From Brassica napus (lineage: Eukaryota; Streptophyta; Magnoliopsida; Brassicales; Brassicaceae): a stretch of 64,000 bases of DNA. Made by a program: the position numbers and the translations under genes. The stretch spans positions 14,531,726 to 14,595,725 of the forward strand of contig NC_063448.1 in assembly GCF_020379485.1 (NCBI RefSeq). Direction: 5' to 3'. The notes beneath the pieces were generated by a model. That model had not been told where the DNA came from and ran no database searches. It saw only the letters and a list, made by a program, of their open reading frames with translations. Of this stretch, positions 1-11,727 are shown piece after piece (positions within the stretch are counted from its first letter, which is position 1; every line of letters begins with the position of its first letter).

Positions 1-371
1 TAGTTGTATATTTTTATATCTCATCTACTCTAATTTTTATTAATAATTCATGGAATAAATTATATTAACACATGATACTCGTATAGTTACTCGCTTTTGG
101 ACAACACTGGCAATGACTAAATATCTAGCTAGAAAAGATGTATAAAAACGAATTTTCAACATGGGCATCGAATTATGTACAATGTCATACGTTAGGAACA
201 ACGAAAAGATATAACCTTTTTCAGCCACTTGATTAACTAATCATAAGAAATTCACATGTTTAAATAGTTACTTCATCGTGATAATAGGCTAACAAAATTC
301 ATAACCTAGAGAGAAATGGTTCTACATAGAATTCTAATCAAATTATTTTTTATGAAAACTAAAAAAGAGAA
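1..371. other. AT-rich flank, no gene seen
   Basis: Non-coding AT-rich sequence. The short reading frames are not supported by splice signals or recognisable protein motifs. It is the left flank of the Copia insertion and ends in the target-site copy CGCTA (372-376). Confidence 0.6.
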
Positions 372-376
372 CGCTA

Positions 377-518
377 TGTTATGAACCAGATTGTGGATGG
401 CTCATAACCAAGAGATTATGATTTGTAATCTTTTCATTTATCTATGACGGTGTAATCTCCTATATAAGGAACCTTTATGTTATGAATAAAGATATATTTT
501 TCCATTACTTTTATAACA
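377..518 (+). repeat. Copia 5' LTR
   Basis: About 142 bp, bounded by TG and CA. It contains CTCCTATATAAGGAACC, a good TATA-box context, followed by a short R/U5-like tail. It carries about 20 bp (near 400-420) that the 3' LTR lacks. Otherwise the two copies differ by a few substitutions, so the insertion is fairly old. Confidence 0.85.
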
Positions 519-519
519 T

Positions 520-533
520 GTTATCAGCACGAA
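520..533 (+). other. Copia primer-binding site
   Basis: GTTATCAGCACGA directly follows the 5' LTR. It resembles the initiator-Met-tRNA-type primer sites (TGGTATCAGAGC-like) used by plant Copia elements, but is diverged. Confidence 0.6.
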
Positions 534-2168
534 ACTCTAAATCCATAATCTAATACCCAAATCGAAAAACTCTAAAACCCTAACCCTTGTCGGCGATCCG
601 ACGAACCCTAAACCCCGATCGTGTCTCTTGTTCCCGCATCTGTTCCAGCCGCTTCCCCGATCAGTTTTAGCCCAAGGCGTTCCTGATCCTAGCTCAGACG
701 TTCGCGACCCGAGAGCAGCTCCAGCACGCGACCTCTTCCTCGTTCGCAGCATCAGACAGCTCGCGTCCCGTTCGTGTCCAGCTCGCGTCCCGTTCGTGTC
801 CAGCTCGCGGCTCAACTCCTTTGGTGGTCCGATTCAACAATCATCTAAGGTTAAAAGGTAATTCAAAACCTAAGAACCCATAATCGAACATGGATTGATT
901 GACAAAGAATGAAACCCTAAAACCCTAATATTTATGAATCAAAACCATAGGGTAATAGATCAAAAATCCTAATTGAGTAAATCGAAGCTCTAAAAGTTCG
1001 GTGCCCCAAACCCTAAATCATGTTCCTACATGATTAAAACCCCAAATCCGTTTTTACAAATTAAAATACGATAAACCCTAACCCTATATCTATAAACCCT
1101 AAATAATATAAGTATCACAATTAAATAAACTATAATTATCAAATCACATATTAAAACCCTAATCGAATATTTTGAAATCAAAACTATTTTCGGTTTTGAT
1201 CATTGAGGTTTTAAATCTGATTGAATCTGATGCTATGTTGCTAGAATTTTTTGACTGTTAAATTGATAGATTTATTTTCTCATCCTGCTTGGTTAATTGT
1301 TCATCTGATTTAAAATTGTTTAAACCGACCAGCTTGTTAAAACATTGATTGAATCCGATAGGTTGCTAGTTTGCTTTGCTTATATAATCCGATAGGTTGA
1401 TAGATTGATTGAGGTTTACTTGTTTAAAATCCGAATGATCTGATTGCATGATTCTTGAGGTTTAATATCATCTGCTAGGATTGATAGTTTTGTAATCTGA
1501 TCTGTTTTAAATAGAAACCCTAAATAATCTGTATGATAGGTTATATTGATCTGATTTGGATGTCTTTGAGAATTGAGAATCCGTATGCTAGGTTGATAGA
1601 TTCATGATAAAATCTAATGTCTTGAGGTTTAAGATGGTATGCTAAGTTCGATTAAATTGATTGATCTGATTATATGTTTTTGAGGTTTGATAAATTCGGA
1701 TACTAGATAAATTATTTACACACGGTTTATGCTAAATACCAATCAGCCTTGAAACTGATTCATTGAAATTCATGCTTGAAATCTATATTCTAGTATTGCT
1801 AAAATAAGTCTTGAAACTGATTCATTGAAATTCATGCTTGAAATCTATATTCTAGTATTGCTAAAATCAGCTTTGAAATTGATTGAGTGATTAATAAATC
1901 TTTTTACTAGTCTTGCTAAAATTCATTGATTGTTAAACCCTAATTGCATGATTAATTGAATCCGTTTTTGCTAGTCTTGATAAACCATAATATTATGAGC
2001 ACATAGAAATAGTATTGCTGAGACTTGCTAGAAATTGACTGATTGATTAAATGTCTTTAAGATTGATAGTCTCATTGTCCTCACAAGATTGAAATCCGAA
2101 TTGATTATTTTTTAAGAGTAAGGCCGCATGAAAATTATACCTAAATATTGAGTGATATATGATTTGAG
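534..2168 (+). other. Long untranslated leader of the Copia element
   Basis: No coding potential recognised. The first 330 bases are GC-richer. The rest repeats short motifs such as TGATTGA, GAGGTTT and AACCCTAA. A 62-bp unit is tandemly duplicated almost perfectly (first copy from 1748, second from 1810), with a third partial unit from about 1869. A leader over 1.6 kb before gag is long for a Copia element. Confidence 0.6.
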
Positions 2169-2490
2169 ATGTCAAAAATCAACCTGGATTTTGCTGCCCT
2201 AAATCTCTCTGGAGATAATCATTTACAGTGGGCATTGGATACAAAGATTATCCTAAAGTCAAAAAGACTTGGTGAATGAATCACAAAAGGCGATAATGCC
2301 AAATGAGAAAGATTGATACATGAGAATATTAATTATTAGCCATCATCTTATTAAGAGTCTCAAAGATCAGTATCTGACTATAGAGAATCCTCTAAACCTT
2401 TGGACAGAGTTAAAAAATCGAGATATGATCACCAAAGAACGGTGTTATTACCAAATGCCCTATTTGATTGGAGGAATCCCAGATGCAGGA
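2169..2490 (+). pseudogene. Copia gag remnant
   Basis: An ATG at 2169 opens a frame reading MSKINLDFAALNLSGDN, typical of plant Copia gag (UBN2 type), followed by a Trp-Ala motif. A stop follows after about 36 codons. Downstream fragments in other frames (2320 onward) read LKDQYLTIENPLNLW and RYDHQRTVLLPNALFDW, which belong to the same gag domain, so at least two frameshifts are present. The homology ends abruptly near 2485-2495, where minus-strand CACTA coding sequence begins. Confidence 0.8.
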
Positions 2491-3006
2491 TCCACAAAAA
2501 CTCCGTCGGATGTGGCGTGAATCATCTTGAATAGGTCAGACAGAGAAGGTAAGACTCCCGTCTTCTCGAACTACAAAAAAAAAATTAAATTAAATATTAT
2601 AAATTATATTAATTGAATATTTTAAAATATATATTTAAAACAAAACTTACAGCTTCTAGACGGACTCCTGCATGAGGTTTTTGTCCGGTTCTGTGAAGCA
2701 TTGGCAAATGACCATCTTTATCTTTCGTCCTTCGAGAAGCCGAGCACGAATTGGCCTTTCTGATCGAAGAGGGGTGCTCCCAATAGGCGATGAGGCCATC
2801 CCACACATCCGTCGTGAGCTCAGTGGGCTTTCCCTCATACCCGTAGATCTCCCACTTGTCCTTCCAATCAGAGACTGTGTTGCAGAGGCGTATCTTTGCC
2901 TTTGCAACGAATTCCGCCTTCACCCTCTCGGTGATTCCCAAAGACCAATGCCACTTTTGCTGAAACATAAAAATTTTGAAAAAATTACAATTAATAATAA
3001 ATATTA

Positions 3007-3042
<36 letters not shown>

Positions 3043-3618
3043 TGAAAATTTAATTAAATTTAAAAATCTTACCGCAAAACATTTAAACCACGTGATCTTA
3101 ACGTGATTTGGTGTCTTGCTCCAGTTCGGGTATGCCCCGTCGTAGTAACCCTTAATCGTCGCCGAAACGCTCCGGCTAACACGGATGTTAGCCCCAAACC
3201 TGAAAAAAAAACAATTTAACCGTTACAAAATAAAAATTAATTAAATTTTAAAGTAATAAAAATTAATAACTTACCAATAAGTTCCTCGGGGTCTATCGGG
3301 GTCTAGAACATCCAAACCCTCCCGTCCAGGCTGGGCAAGCAAATCCTCCACCGTATATCTCGCGAAGGGAGCATATGAAGGCACACGCAAATCCGGATGA
3401 ACTACACCTTCTGGGACAGGCTCAGGTGCAGCCGCTTGAGGAGGAGGTGGAGGCATCTGCGGTGGAAGAGGAGGACTCGAAAAAACTCTCTGAGAAGTCT
3501 GAGAAGTCTGAGAGTCTGGAACTGCATCGGAAGACGATGGACCGGAAGAAGATGTACCGGAACCATCGCCAAACAACTGGGCATAAGTAGGTGCTGCTGG
3601 TTTCCTTCTAGGAGCCAT
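2490..3618 (-). pseudogene. CACTA second ORF (plant transposase Ptta/En/Spm type), 3' truncated
   Basis: Four exons can be read on the minus strand with good GT-AG borders: 3618-3275, 3199-3073, 2959-2651 and 2570 to about 2490. The product begins MAPRRKPAAPTYAQLFG. A Pro/Ser-rich N-terminus comes first, then the basic block NIRVSRSVSATIKGYYDGAYP, then the conserved KWEIYGYEG and DLFKMIHATSDGVFVD. The last exon is in phase with the third and is cut at the junction with Copia gag, so the C-terminal coiled-coil part seen in the sister element at 61.6-62.2 kb is lost. The protein family accompanies TNP2 transposases; its exact role (DNA binding at subterminal repeats) is inferred from En/Spm TnpA. 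Confidence 0.75.
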
Positions 3619-4434
3619 CTAAAAAAATTTAAATAAATTTAATCAATTATGACGACATAATTAAAAAATTATTCTGTTACCTAACTAATCACCTAAACTA
3701 TAGGATTCCGTCATCTAACTAATCACCTAAACTAATTATCTAAATAATCACCTAAACTAATTACCTAACTAATTAATAACCTAAACTAACTTTTAAAAAA
3801 AAAAAAAAAAAGGAGGGAAGAGAATGTACCTTAGGGAGAGGAGAGGAGTTTAGGAGGAATGGACGAGACAGCCTCGTCTCGGCGTCCCAATATATAAAAA
3901 ATGTTTCGTCGTAAACGCGACGTAACATTACGACAAAGTTACCATGCCCGCGTTTTTTCATTTACGACGAAGTTACCAGGCCCGCGTTTTTCGATTTACG
4001 ACGAAATTACGTCGAAACGTCGGTTTACGACGAATTTACAAGGCCCACGTTTACGATGAAGTTACCAGGCCCGTGTTTTTCCATTTACGACAAAATTACG
4101 TGGAAACATCGGTTTACGACGATTTTACAACGCTTAACCCTAAACACCGAGAATGAAATCCCTAAACCCCAAAGTCACATATCATCTAACATCATATCTC
4201 TTCTTCTCTACTACTTTATGCTCTTTCTCCAACTTAAACTCTAAAACCCTAAAACTCCAAATAATTTTTTTAAAATTAACACAAATACATATTATATAAA
4301 ACAACATTTGTTACACATACATTAGGGTGGTAAAAAAACAATATTTCTTTAAACATACGTTACAATAGAGAAATACAACATCAAAGACATATATTACATC
4401 ACTCTAAATCGTTTTCGTTCTCATCAATATTACA
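3619..4434. other. Intergenic region between the two CACTA genes
   Basis: Contains the presumed promoter of the second CACTA ORF (minus strand), a poly(A) run at 3797-3814, short repeats of CACCTAAACTAATTA (about 3690-3790), and the TTTACGACGAA array. The remainder is AT-rich 3' flank of the transposase. Confidence 0.6.
3895..4135. repeat. Internal array of CACTA subterminal-type repeats
   Basis: At least five diverged copies of a unit containing TTTACGACGAA (and its variants), joined by GTTACCAGGCCCGCGTTTTT-like spacers. The same core motif makes up the subterminal zone at 8320-8600. In En/Spm such motifs bind TnpA. Here the array lies just upstream of the second ORF, where it could serve as promoter or autoregulatory sites (inference). 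Confidence 0.7.
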
Positions 4435-7400
4435 TCACTCTAAATCGTTTTCGTTCTCATCACTATCATTACAATCATCATCGTCGCTTCTCTCGAACTC
4501 GTCTTCACGTGCTTCATCTGTCGCATCTTCGGGAATATCTTCATATTGAAAGTTTTGCGGGTCGATCAAAAGGATTTCATCAGTTGGTTGTTCTGGTACC
4601 TCAACTTCATTGATAGCGTCTTCTTCTTGCAAGGACGGTTCTTCTCCAGCGACAATGCGTCCACGAGGTGTAATTTTGATAGCAGCTAACCAGTTTATCC
4701 CGGAAGTTTGAAGCCGAGGATAAGGAAGGAAGCTTACTTGCTCGACTTGTGAAGCTAAAATGAAAGGCTCAAATTTGTTGTATCTTCTCCCAAAATTGAC
4801 ATCCACAACACCAAATTTGTTATACCGAATCCCTCGGTTCACAACAGGATCGAACCATTCACATTTGAAGAGGACGCATTTTATCTTCAATAACCCTGGA
4901 AATTCCACTTCAATAATCTCCTGCAAGATCCCGTAAAAGTCCGTTTCACCTTTCACACATATTCCGTAGTTACTCGTTGCCCGATGTCTCCCATACTCGT
5001 ATGTGTGAAAGGTAAATCCTTGTGTGAAATACATAGGTGATGTGGTGACCTTTGCAACTGGACCTTGAACCAATTCGTGAAACCATACGGGATAATAAGG
5101 ATCGTCATAATCAACCTGCCAAAAGCAGTTATTCTTAATTAATATTGAAGTATTAAAACACTTACTTAATTAATCAATGTATGAGATATATTACGTACCT
5201 GTGATTTTAACCACTTGACAAAGTGCTTATCTTTACGTGTGTCCACATCAGTTGCAGATATTCCTGGTATTGCTTCTTCAACTTGAGATACAAACATGCT
5301 GCAAATTAAACAAATAATCAAGTCATACATAATTAACTGCAATTCATATAATTAACATTCACAAAAATATTTACCTTTCAAAGTAACGGGTCACTGCATC
5401 CTCGCAGTTGAGCATAATATAAGTGTGGGCACTATGTTTATCCTCTTCACATGACCACCATACTTCTTTCGTTTTACCACCAAACCGTGCAATTTCGCAG
5501 AAAATGTCAGGAACACCATCAATTGGATATGATGTCGGTACTCCACCATCATCATATCTTCTAGGAACTCTTTTCCTCGTACGAACAGTTGGAGCAAAGT
5601 AATATGATGTGAAGTTAGATGTTTCGGCTGTCAAACTTCCCGCAACTATTGAACCTTCCACCTTTGCAAGATTTCTTGCCTTCCCCTTCAAATGTTTCAT
5701 CTGTCGCTCATACGGATACATCCATCCGTTGTGAACAGGTCCACGAAGCAATGCTTCATACGGTAGGTGGACAACTAGATGCTCCATGACGTCAAAAAAT
5801 GAAGGAGGAAATATCTTCTCCAGGTTGCACAATATGATCGGAATGTTATGATAAGTTGTTCGATGACTTCTTCCTTGAACGTACGTGTACTGAGATCTCT
5901 GAAAAAAGCGTCGATGGCTGTATATTGCAAAAGTAATCAAATTAATAACATTTCATAACGCATGTATATATATTAACGTTTTATAATTACCTGCAAGTGC
6001 TTCATGGACATTTGCTGGAATGAGCTCGGCAAAAACAAATGGAAGTAGTCGTTGCATAAACACATGACAATCATGACTCTTCATTCCGGAGAACTTTTGA
6101 CCTCGTTCAACACATCTTGACAGATTTGAAACATAACCATCGGGAAACTTAACTTCTGATGCAACCCAGTCAAACAAGGTTGTTTTGGCTTCTGATGACA
6201 ACCGGAAGATGGGAACAAGAACGTTTCCATTGCTCTTGATATGTAACTCACTTCTTGAGCAAATATCAGGTAAGTTCATCCTTGACTTTTTGTTATCTTT
6301 TGTCTTCCCTGGGACGTTAAGTAATGTATTCATGATGTTCTCAAAAAAGTTCTTCTCAATATGCATGACATCCAGATTGTGGCGTAAGAGAAGATCCTTC
6401 CAATAGGGTAGCTCCCAAAATATACTTTTCTTATGCCAATTGTGAGATACACCATATCCATCAGGCATATTTCCAGGAACATGCCAATTTCCTCCAACTT
6501 TAACTGTTTCCTGAGCTTCGTATTAATCAATGTCTGCTTCGATCTGCTGGCCGGTGAGATATGGAGGAGGACCGTCTCTGACAATTTTTTTGTGCCGAAA
6601 CAATGTCTTATTTCTTCTGTACGGATGGGCAAGTGGAAGAAAGCGACGATGACAGTCAAACCAACAACTCTTCCTACCATTCTTCAGTTGAAAAGCATCC
6701 ATCGATCCAAGACAATATGGACAAGATAATCTTCCATGTGTTGTCCAGCCAGACAACATCCCATAAGCAGGGAAATCACTTATCGTCCACAGCAGAACTG
6801 CTCGCATCGTAAAATTGTTTTTCAAGGAACAATCGTACGTCCTCACCCCTTCTGACCACAATTGCTTTAGCTCTTCTATCAACGGTTGAAGAAAAACATC
6901 AAGAGACCGTTTTGGATGCTTCGGCCCAGGGATTAATATGGTCAAAAATAGAAATTCTTGTTCCATGCACATATCCGGCGGTAAATTGTACGGCGTAAGA
7001 ATGACTGGCCACAAAGAATATTGTCTACCAGACATTCCAAATGGACTAAATCCATCGGTGCATAATCCAAGATAGACATTCCGAATATTTGTAGCAAAAT
7101 CTGCGTGTACCTTGTTGAAATGTTTCCACGCTCTTGCGTCTGATGGATGTGCAACCTCACCATCTCTCTGGACATGTTCCGCATGCCACCTCATCGACGC
7201 AGCAGTCCTCTCAGATTGATATAATCTTTTCAATCTGTCTGTAATTGGTAGGTACCACATCCTTTGGTAAGGTACCCTATTCCTCCCACGGCCTTGCGGT
7301 TTGAATCGTGGTTTTTTGCAGAATCGACACTCTTCTAACTTGTCATCTTCTTTCCAGTAGATCATGCAGTTGTCGATGCAAACATCAATCATCTCCGAAG

Positions 7401-8126
7401 GCAACCCAAGACTATAAACCAATTTCTGAATCTCATAATAAGATTCAGCAGACACGTTGTCTTCTGGAAATACTCTTTAAACAACTCCGCCCATGCATCC
7501 ATGCAATTCTCAGGTAAATTATGATCCGTTTTAATATTCATCATCCTAGCTGCTAGAGACAATTTAGAGAGACCTTCTCTACAACCAGTGTAGATTGGTT
7601 GATTTGCAGCATCTAGCATTTAATAAAACCTTTTTGCATCCAAATTAGGTTCTTCTACATTTCCAGTTCCATCAGCTATTGTTGTAGTTGTTTCTAAAAA
7701 TGCATCACTAATCATATCTTGAACCCTATCATGATCTACCATCTGCTCATGATCTTGATGATAATTATATTCATTATGCAAATGATTCGGTTCTTCACTA
7801 TGATGACCATCCTCAAAATTATTATTACTACTACTAGCTTCATTTCCCCCATAACCCTCTCCATGTTGATACCAAATGTAGTACTGTGGTGTAAATCCCC
7901 TGTTTACAAAAAGCTTCCATACAGTTTCACTATGTGCAAATTTTGAATTCTTGCATTTCCGACAGTGGCAGAACATCTTACCGCTTTCCTGTGTGATCGG
8001 TGTACAGCCCGCCTGGTGCATGAATGTCTCTAACCCGCTCAGAAATGCGTTCGTCACCCTCCCGGCGGAATCTTTGTGCAAATACATCCAACTCCGTAAC
8101 TCGTAAATACTACCGCCACCGGCCAT
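4435..8126 (-). pseudogene. CACTA TNP2/TnpD-type transposase, inactivated
   Basis: Minus-strand gene starting at ATG 8126 (MAGGGSIYELRSWMYLHKD). Exons read 8126-5991, 5917-5375, 5298-5199 and 5115-4435, all with GT-AG borders. Landmarks in order: a cysteine-rich N-terminal segment (FCHCRKCKN, transposase-associated domain), CxFCxKPRFKP (second zinc-like cluster), SDFPAYGMLSGWTTHGRLSC and HRRFLP (Transposase_21 core), NLDVMHIEKNFFENIMNTLL, then WMYPYERQMK, and an acidic C-terminus. Breaks: TAA at 7620-7622 in place of a Glu-type codon, a 1-bp frameshift near 7465, TAA at 6523-6525, and a frameshift near 5845. Apart from these the protein is full length. Confidence 0.85.
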
Positions 8127-8279
8127 TTTTTTCTTAGATTTTTTTTTGAAATCTTTTTTTTTCTGATTTTTTTTTCGGATTTTTTTTTCTCCCGTTTGTG
8201 TGTTGTGAGGAAGAGAGTTGTGGGAAATGACATATATATAGAGAAATTTTCGAGTTGGGTAGTTGAAATATAACAACGA

Positions 8280-8631
8280 TTTTACAAGGAATATTTTACA
8301 TGGATTTTACATGGTTTTAACATATTATTTACAACGACTTTACGACGAAATTAGGTAAGTTAAAGCACATTTAATACACGTTTTCACCTAAATATAACGG
8401 TAACATGCTTCATTGTAATGTCGATGTAATGATTACGACGTATTTCTCATTCCACGTACATTCGTCGTAAACTTACAAGGAGTTTACGACGAAATCAGTT
8501 CGTCGTAAATTTACATGGCGTTTACGACGAAAGTTAGATTCCTCGTAATTTCGTTGTAAAGCCCATGTAAATTTACGAAGAAATATTTTCGTCGTAAATG
8601 TTCGTTGTTATGGGCACGTTTTCTTGTAGTG
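8280..8631. repeat. CACTA subterminal repeats and terminal inverted repeat
   Basis: Copies of TTTACGACGAA/TTCGTCGTAAA in both orientations crowd this segment, ending in the terminus TTTTCTTGTAGTG (8619-8631). This is the standard subterminal repetitive region of a CACTA element. Confidence 0.85.
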
Positions 8632-10145
8632 TATGCTTTCTCTGATTTTTATCTCCTTGAATTTATTTCTATTACATTGTCTGCTTAGATTAAATGAATG
8701 AATGATTTTTCTATATGAGTACACTGAAAAACGCCAATATAAGAACTAAAGCAGGTATCGCCAGTCTGAAAGAAGACTATGGCTAGGCTAATATATTATT
8801 GCCTAAGGGTATGCATCTAGAAATCAGTGATGTCTTATATTCACCCAGCTCTAAGAGCAAGAGCAGCCTATTGAGTTTTAAAGATATAAGAATGAATGGT
8901 TTTCATATTGAAACAGTGGACGAATGAAACAAAGAGTTCCTTCAAATATATGTATAAAATCGCCCAAGACCATAATAAGTCCTAAAGACTATACCTGCAT
9001 TCTCTACTGACCTAGACTATGCATAGATCAGTATAATAGAGGCTAAAAGCCTGCAAAAATATACACTTTATGGCACGACCGGATTGGCCATCCTGGTCCA
9101 AACATGATGCGAAAATTAATATTCAAAAGGCACACATTAAAAGATAAGAAGAGTTATCCTAAAGAATCTCACGTGTGTAGCATGTACACATGGGAAACTC
9201 ATTAAGCCATCACTAGTAAAATGGCTACGAGCCCCTTTTTCATAAATAAAGACTATATGTCTAGATAATACTGGTGAATACATGTCCCAAGCGTTTAAAT
9301 GATTATGGTATGTCCATGGGGTAAGTGTGGACAATTCTGTGATACATGTCCGTACCAAGAACGGCTTGGCCGAAATCTTTTAAAACGTAAATAGTTGATT
9401 GATAGACCATAACTTATGAGGTCAAAACTCTCATTCACAGTTTGGGCCACACGAAATTTATATGCACCTAAGTTAATACGCATCAGACCATTTAGTGAGC
9501 ATAGATATCCCCTATCACAATTATTAACGGGTCAAGAGCCAGACCTACCCCATCATAAGACATTTAGATGTGTTGTCTATGTACTAATTACTCCACCACA
9601 GAGAACTAAGATGGGACCTCAAAAGGAGGATTAGGATATATGTTGGATATGATTTTCCCACAATAATAAAGTACATTGAGCCAACTATGGGTGATTTTAT
9701 TTGAGGCCAAGTACACGGATTATTTTAAGATCCATTCAGTCCAAAGGTGGACGATAAAGAAGTCCATTTAGTCTTGAGATGGACGATGCAGAAGTCTTGT
9801 TTTAAACACTGATCTGATTGGTCCATAAGAAGGACGATGAAGAAGCCTTTGATTTTGGTTTATTTTATATTAACCAGCCCAAAGAAGGGTTATTTGGTTT
9901 TGTTGATTTGTTTTCAGACATGTTATGTTTTACACATGGTGGTACACGCATATCACAGCAACATCATCCAAGATTTCGTGTGTGTGTATTTGAGATCGAG
10001 GACTCAATATGTTCGATCAGATTGTGCCATGGCCTATGGTAAAGAAGAATCAACTATCATGTTCGAGGACGAAGCATATTCTGCCCAAGATCTTCATCAC
10101 CCACAGATTGCAGAAAATTGGAGAGGTCCAAGGGACCTTCAGTAA
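8632..10145 (+). pseudogene. Copia pol remnant (protease-integrase, RT largely lost)
   Basis: Fragmented homology to plant Copia polyprotein. Near 8800-8935 the frame reads LPKGMHLEISDVLYSPSSK and FKDIRMNGFHIETV (end of protease, start of the integrase region). Near 9068-9110 ARPDWPSWSKHDAK is a decayed integrase zinc-finger neighbourhood. Near 9435-9630 TVWATRNLYAPKLIRIRP and FRCVVYVLITPPQRTKMGPQ come from the integrase C-terminal half. Stops and shifts separate them. Recognisable RT motifs are absent, implying an internal deletion between about 9700 and 10050. Confidence 0.75.
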
Positions 10146-10289
10146 TGTCCAAATCAGGGGGAGTAATGTGTGTTGTACTCTTTTTCCTTCACCATGGTTT
10201 TGTCCCAATTGAGTTTTCCTGGTAAGGTTTTAATGAGGCAACATTAAAGCACATTACATGCCCTAAATGGCTATGGCATCCAAGGGGAG

Positions 10290-10412
10290 TGTTATGAACC
10301 AGATTGTAGATGACTCATGTAATCTTTCCATTTATCTATGACGGTGTAATCTCCTATATAAAGAACCTCTACGTTATGAATAAAGATATACTTTTTCATT
10401 ACTTTTATAAGA
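10290..10412 (+). repeat. Copia 3' LTR
   Basis: About 123 bp matching the 5' LTR except for a missing stretch near its start. It is preceded immediately by the polypurine tract CAAGGGGAG and followed by the TSD CGCTA (10413-10417). Confidence 0.85.
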
Positions 10413-10417
10413 CGCTA

Positions 10418-10875
10418 CAACTAATCTCAATACTAACTATTATTTAAAACTAAGGTTCATTTGATAAAACTAAGATACTACATAATATCCTCTCAGTTTT
10501 TAAATGGATGATTTATATTATTTTTACATAGATTAAGAACCACCAATATTGATTATGGCGTGTCATTTAGTTAAATAACTAAATGAGAGGGATGTTCCCC
10601 TGAGCAATAGTATATCTACACAGAAAAACAACATTCTATATAAAAATTCACATGTTCCTGCAACAGTTAAATTACATGAGCATATCCATCATCAAAAACC
10701 TCTATTGATGAATTAAACTATGCCTACGTACAAAACAAAAACTAAAACTAACATGTACGGAAAAATATGAAATCAATCGATAGTGAAGCACCGGGAGTAT
10801 AAGTGTATACAACCATCTATACCGTGTTTAAACACATTTTGTTTTCTTGGACAATGAAACCCAATACCATTTTCT
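10418..10875. other. AT-rich spacer, nothing recognised
   Basis: No coding signal, no clear repeats. It ends at the target-site copy AATAATCA (10876-10883) of the next element. Confidence 0.5.
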
Positions 10876-10883
10876 AATAATCA

Positions 10884-11727
10884 CAGGGCCGGTCCTGGAC
10901 CAAGCCCAATGAAACATTCGTTTTGGGCCCCCAAAATTTTTGAAAATTTTTATACATAAATAAATCTCCAATTTGTAAAAATTTTAGGCCCCTAAATTTT
11001 TGAAATCTTTACTAAATAGTCTTGGACCTCCAAACTCTCAGGTAGGCCTGGGCATTTCGGGTATCGGTTCGGTTCGGTTCGGGTATTTCGGGTTTCGGGT
11101 AGTTCGGATAGGGGTTAGAGGATCCATTTAGTACTTGACCTATTTTCGGTTCGGTTCGGTTCGGATAGTTTCGGGTTCGGTTCGATTCGGATAGTAAATG
11201 TAGGAACCGGAAGATATCCGGAAAAAGTTCGGTTCTCATTTGGATCCGGTTCGGGTTCGGATAGTTCGGGTAGTTCGGATAATTTGGATAAAATATTGGT
11301 TATTTAAGATAAAATATCAAATAATTAGGATGATTTAGATAAAAAAATTTGGATATTTCGGATTACTTTGGATATTTCGGATAAAACTATCCGGATAGTT
11401 TCGGATACTTTCGGGTAGTTTGGATACTTTATAATAATTTAGTTATCCTCAACTATTTTCAAATACTTTTAATAGAATTTTAAATTAAAAATATATATTT
11501 AGTGATGTTATATGTATATATAATTAATATTTTTATATATTCGGGTACCCGTTCGGTTCTCAGTTCGGTTCCGGTTCGGTTCGGTTATTTCGGATATAAA
11601 AATATAGGAACCGTTCGGATATTTGAGGATATTGGTCCGGTTCCGGTTTTAGGTATTTCGGTTCGGTTCCGGTTCGGTTCTTCGGTTCCGGTTATTTTGC
11701 CCAGGCCTACTCTCAGGGTCGGCCCTG
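10884..11727. mobile_element. hAT-type MITE (outer element of a nested pair)
   Basis: Terminal inverted repeats CAGGGCCGGTCCTG (left) and CAGGGTCGGCCCTG (right), flanked by a perfect 8-bp TSD AATAATCA (10876-10883 and 11728-11735). Eight bases and CAGGG-type ends are hAT hallmarks. Without the inner insertion it is about 170 bp, a deletion derivative with no coding capacity. The interior is the GGGCCCCCAAAATTTTTGAAA-type repeat. Confidence 0.88.
11043..11709. mobile_element. hAT-type non-autonomous element (inner, nested)
   Basis: Ends are TAGGCCTGGGCA and its exact inverse TGCCCAGGCCTA. The perfect 8-bp TSD is CTCTCAGG (11035-11042 and 11710-11717). The 667-bp interior is built of degenerate TTCGGTTCGG and TTCGGATAGTTCGG units on both sides of an AT-rich centre. 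No transposase. Spurious frames such as Arg-Thr-Glu-Pro-Asn repeats come from these units. Confidence 0.88.

Larger units (their letters stand above)
2490..8631 (-). mobile_element. CACTA (En/Spm) transposon, one end missing
   Basis: The right boundary is a canonical terminus: read on the minus strand it starts CACTACAAGAAAACGTGCCC (from 8631). Two genes follow on the minus strand: a TNP2/TnpD-type transposase (8126-4435) and a second CACTA ORF (3618 to about 2490). The opposite terminus and its subterminal repeats are absent. The second ORF runs straight into Copia gag near 2490, so that end was deleted after or during insertion. Hence no 3-bp duplication can be scored; TAT (8632-8634) is the flanking trinucleotide on the intact side. 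Subterminal motif TTTACGACGAA recurs near the intact end and also between the two genes. Confidence 0.85.
377..10412 (+). mobile_element. Decayed Ty1/Copia retrotransposon interrupted by a CACTA element
   Basis: Two closely similar LTRs (377-518 and 10290-10412) start TGTTATGAACC and end ATAACA/ATAAGA. The same five bases, CGCTA, lie outside both (372-376 and 10413-10417), the 5-bp duplication expected for Copia. Inside, in order, are a primer-binding site just after the left LTR, a 1.6-kb non-coding leader, a gag remnant, a CACTA insertion (about 2490-8631), protease/integrase remnants, and a polypurine tract CAAGGGGAG (10281-10289) abutting the right LTR. Most of the reverse transcriptase/RNase H region appears to be missing. 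The element is dead: every coding block has stops and frameshifts. Confidence 0.88.
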
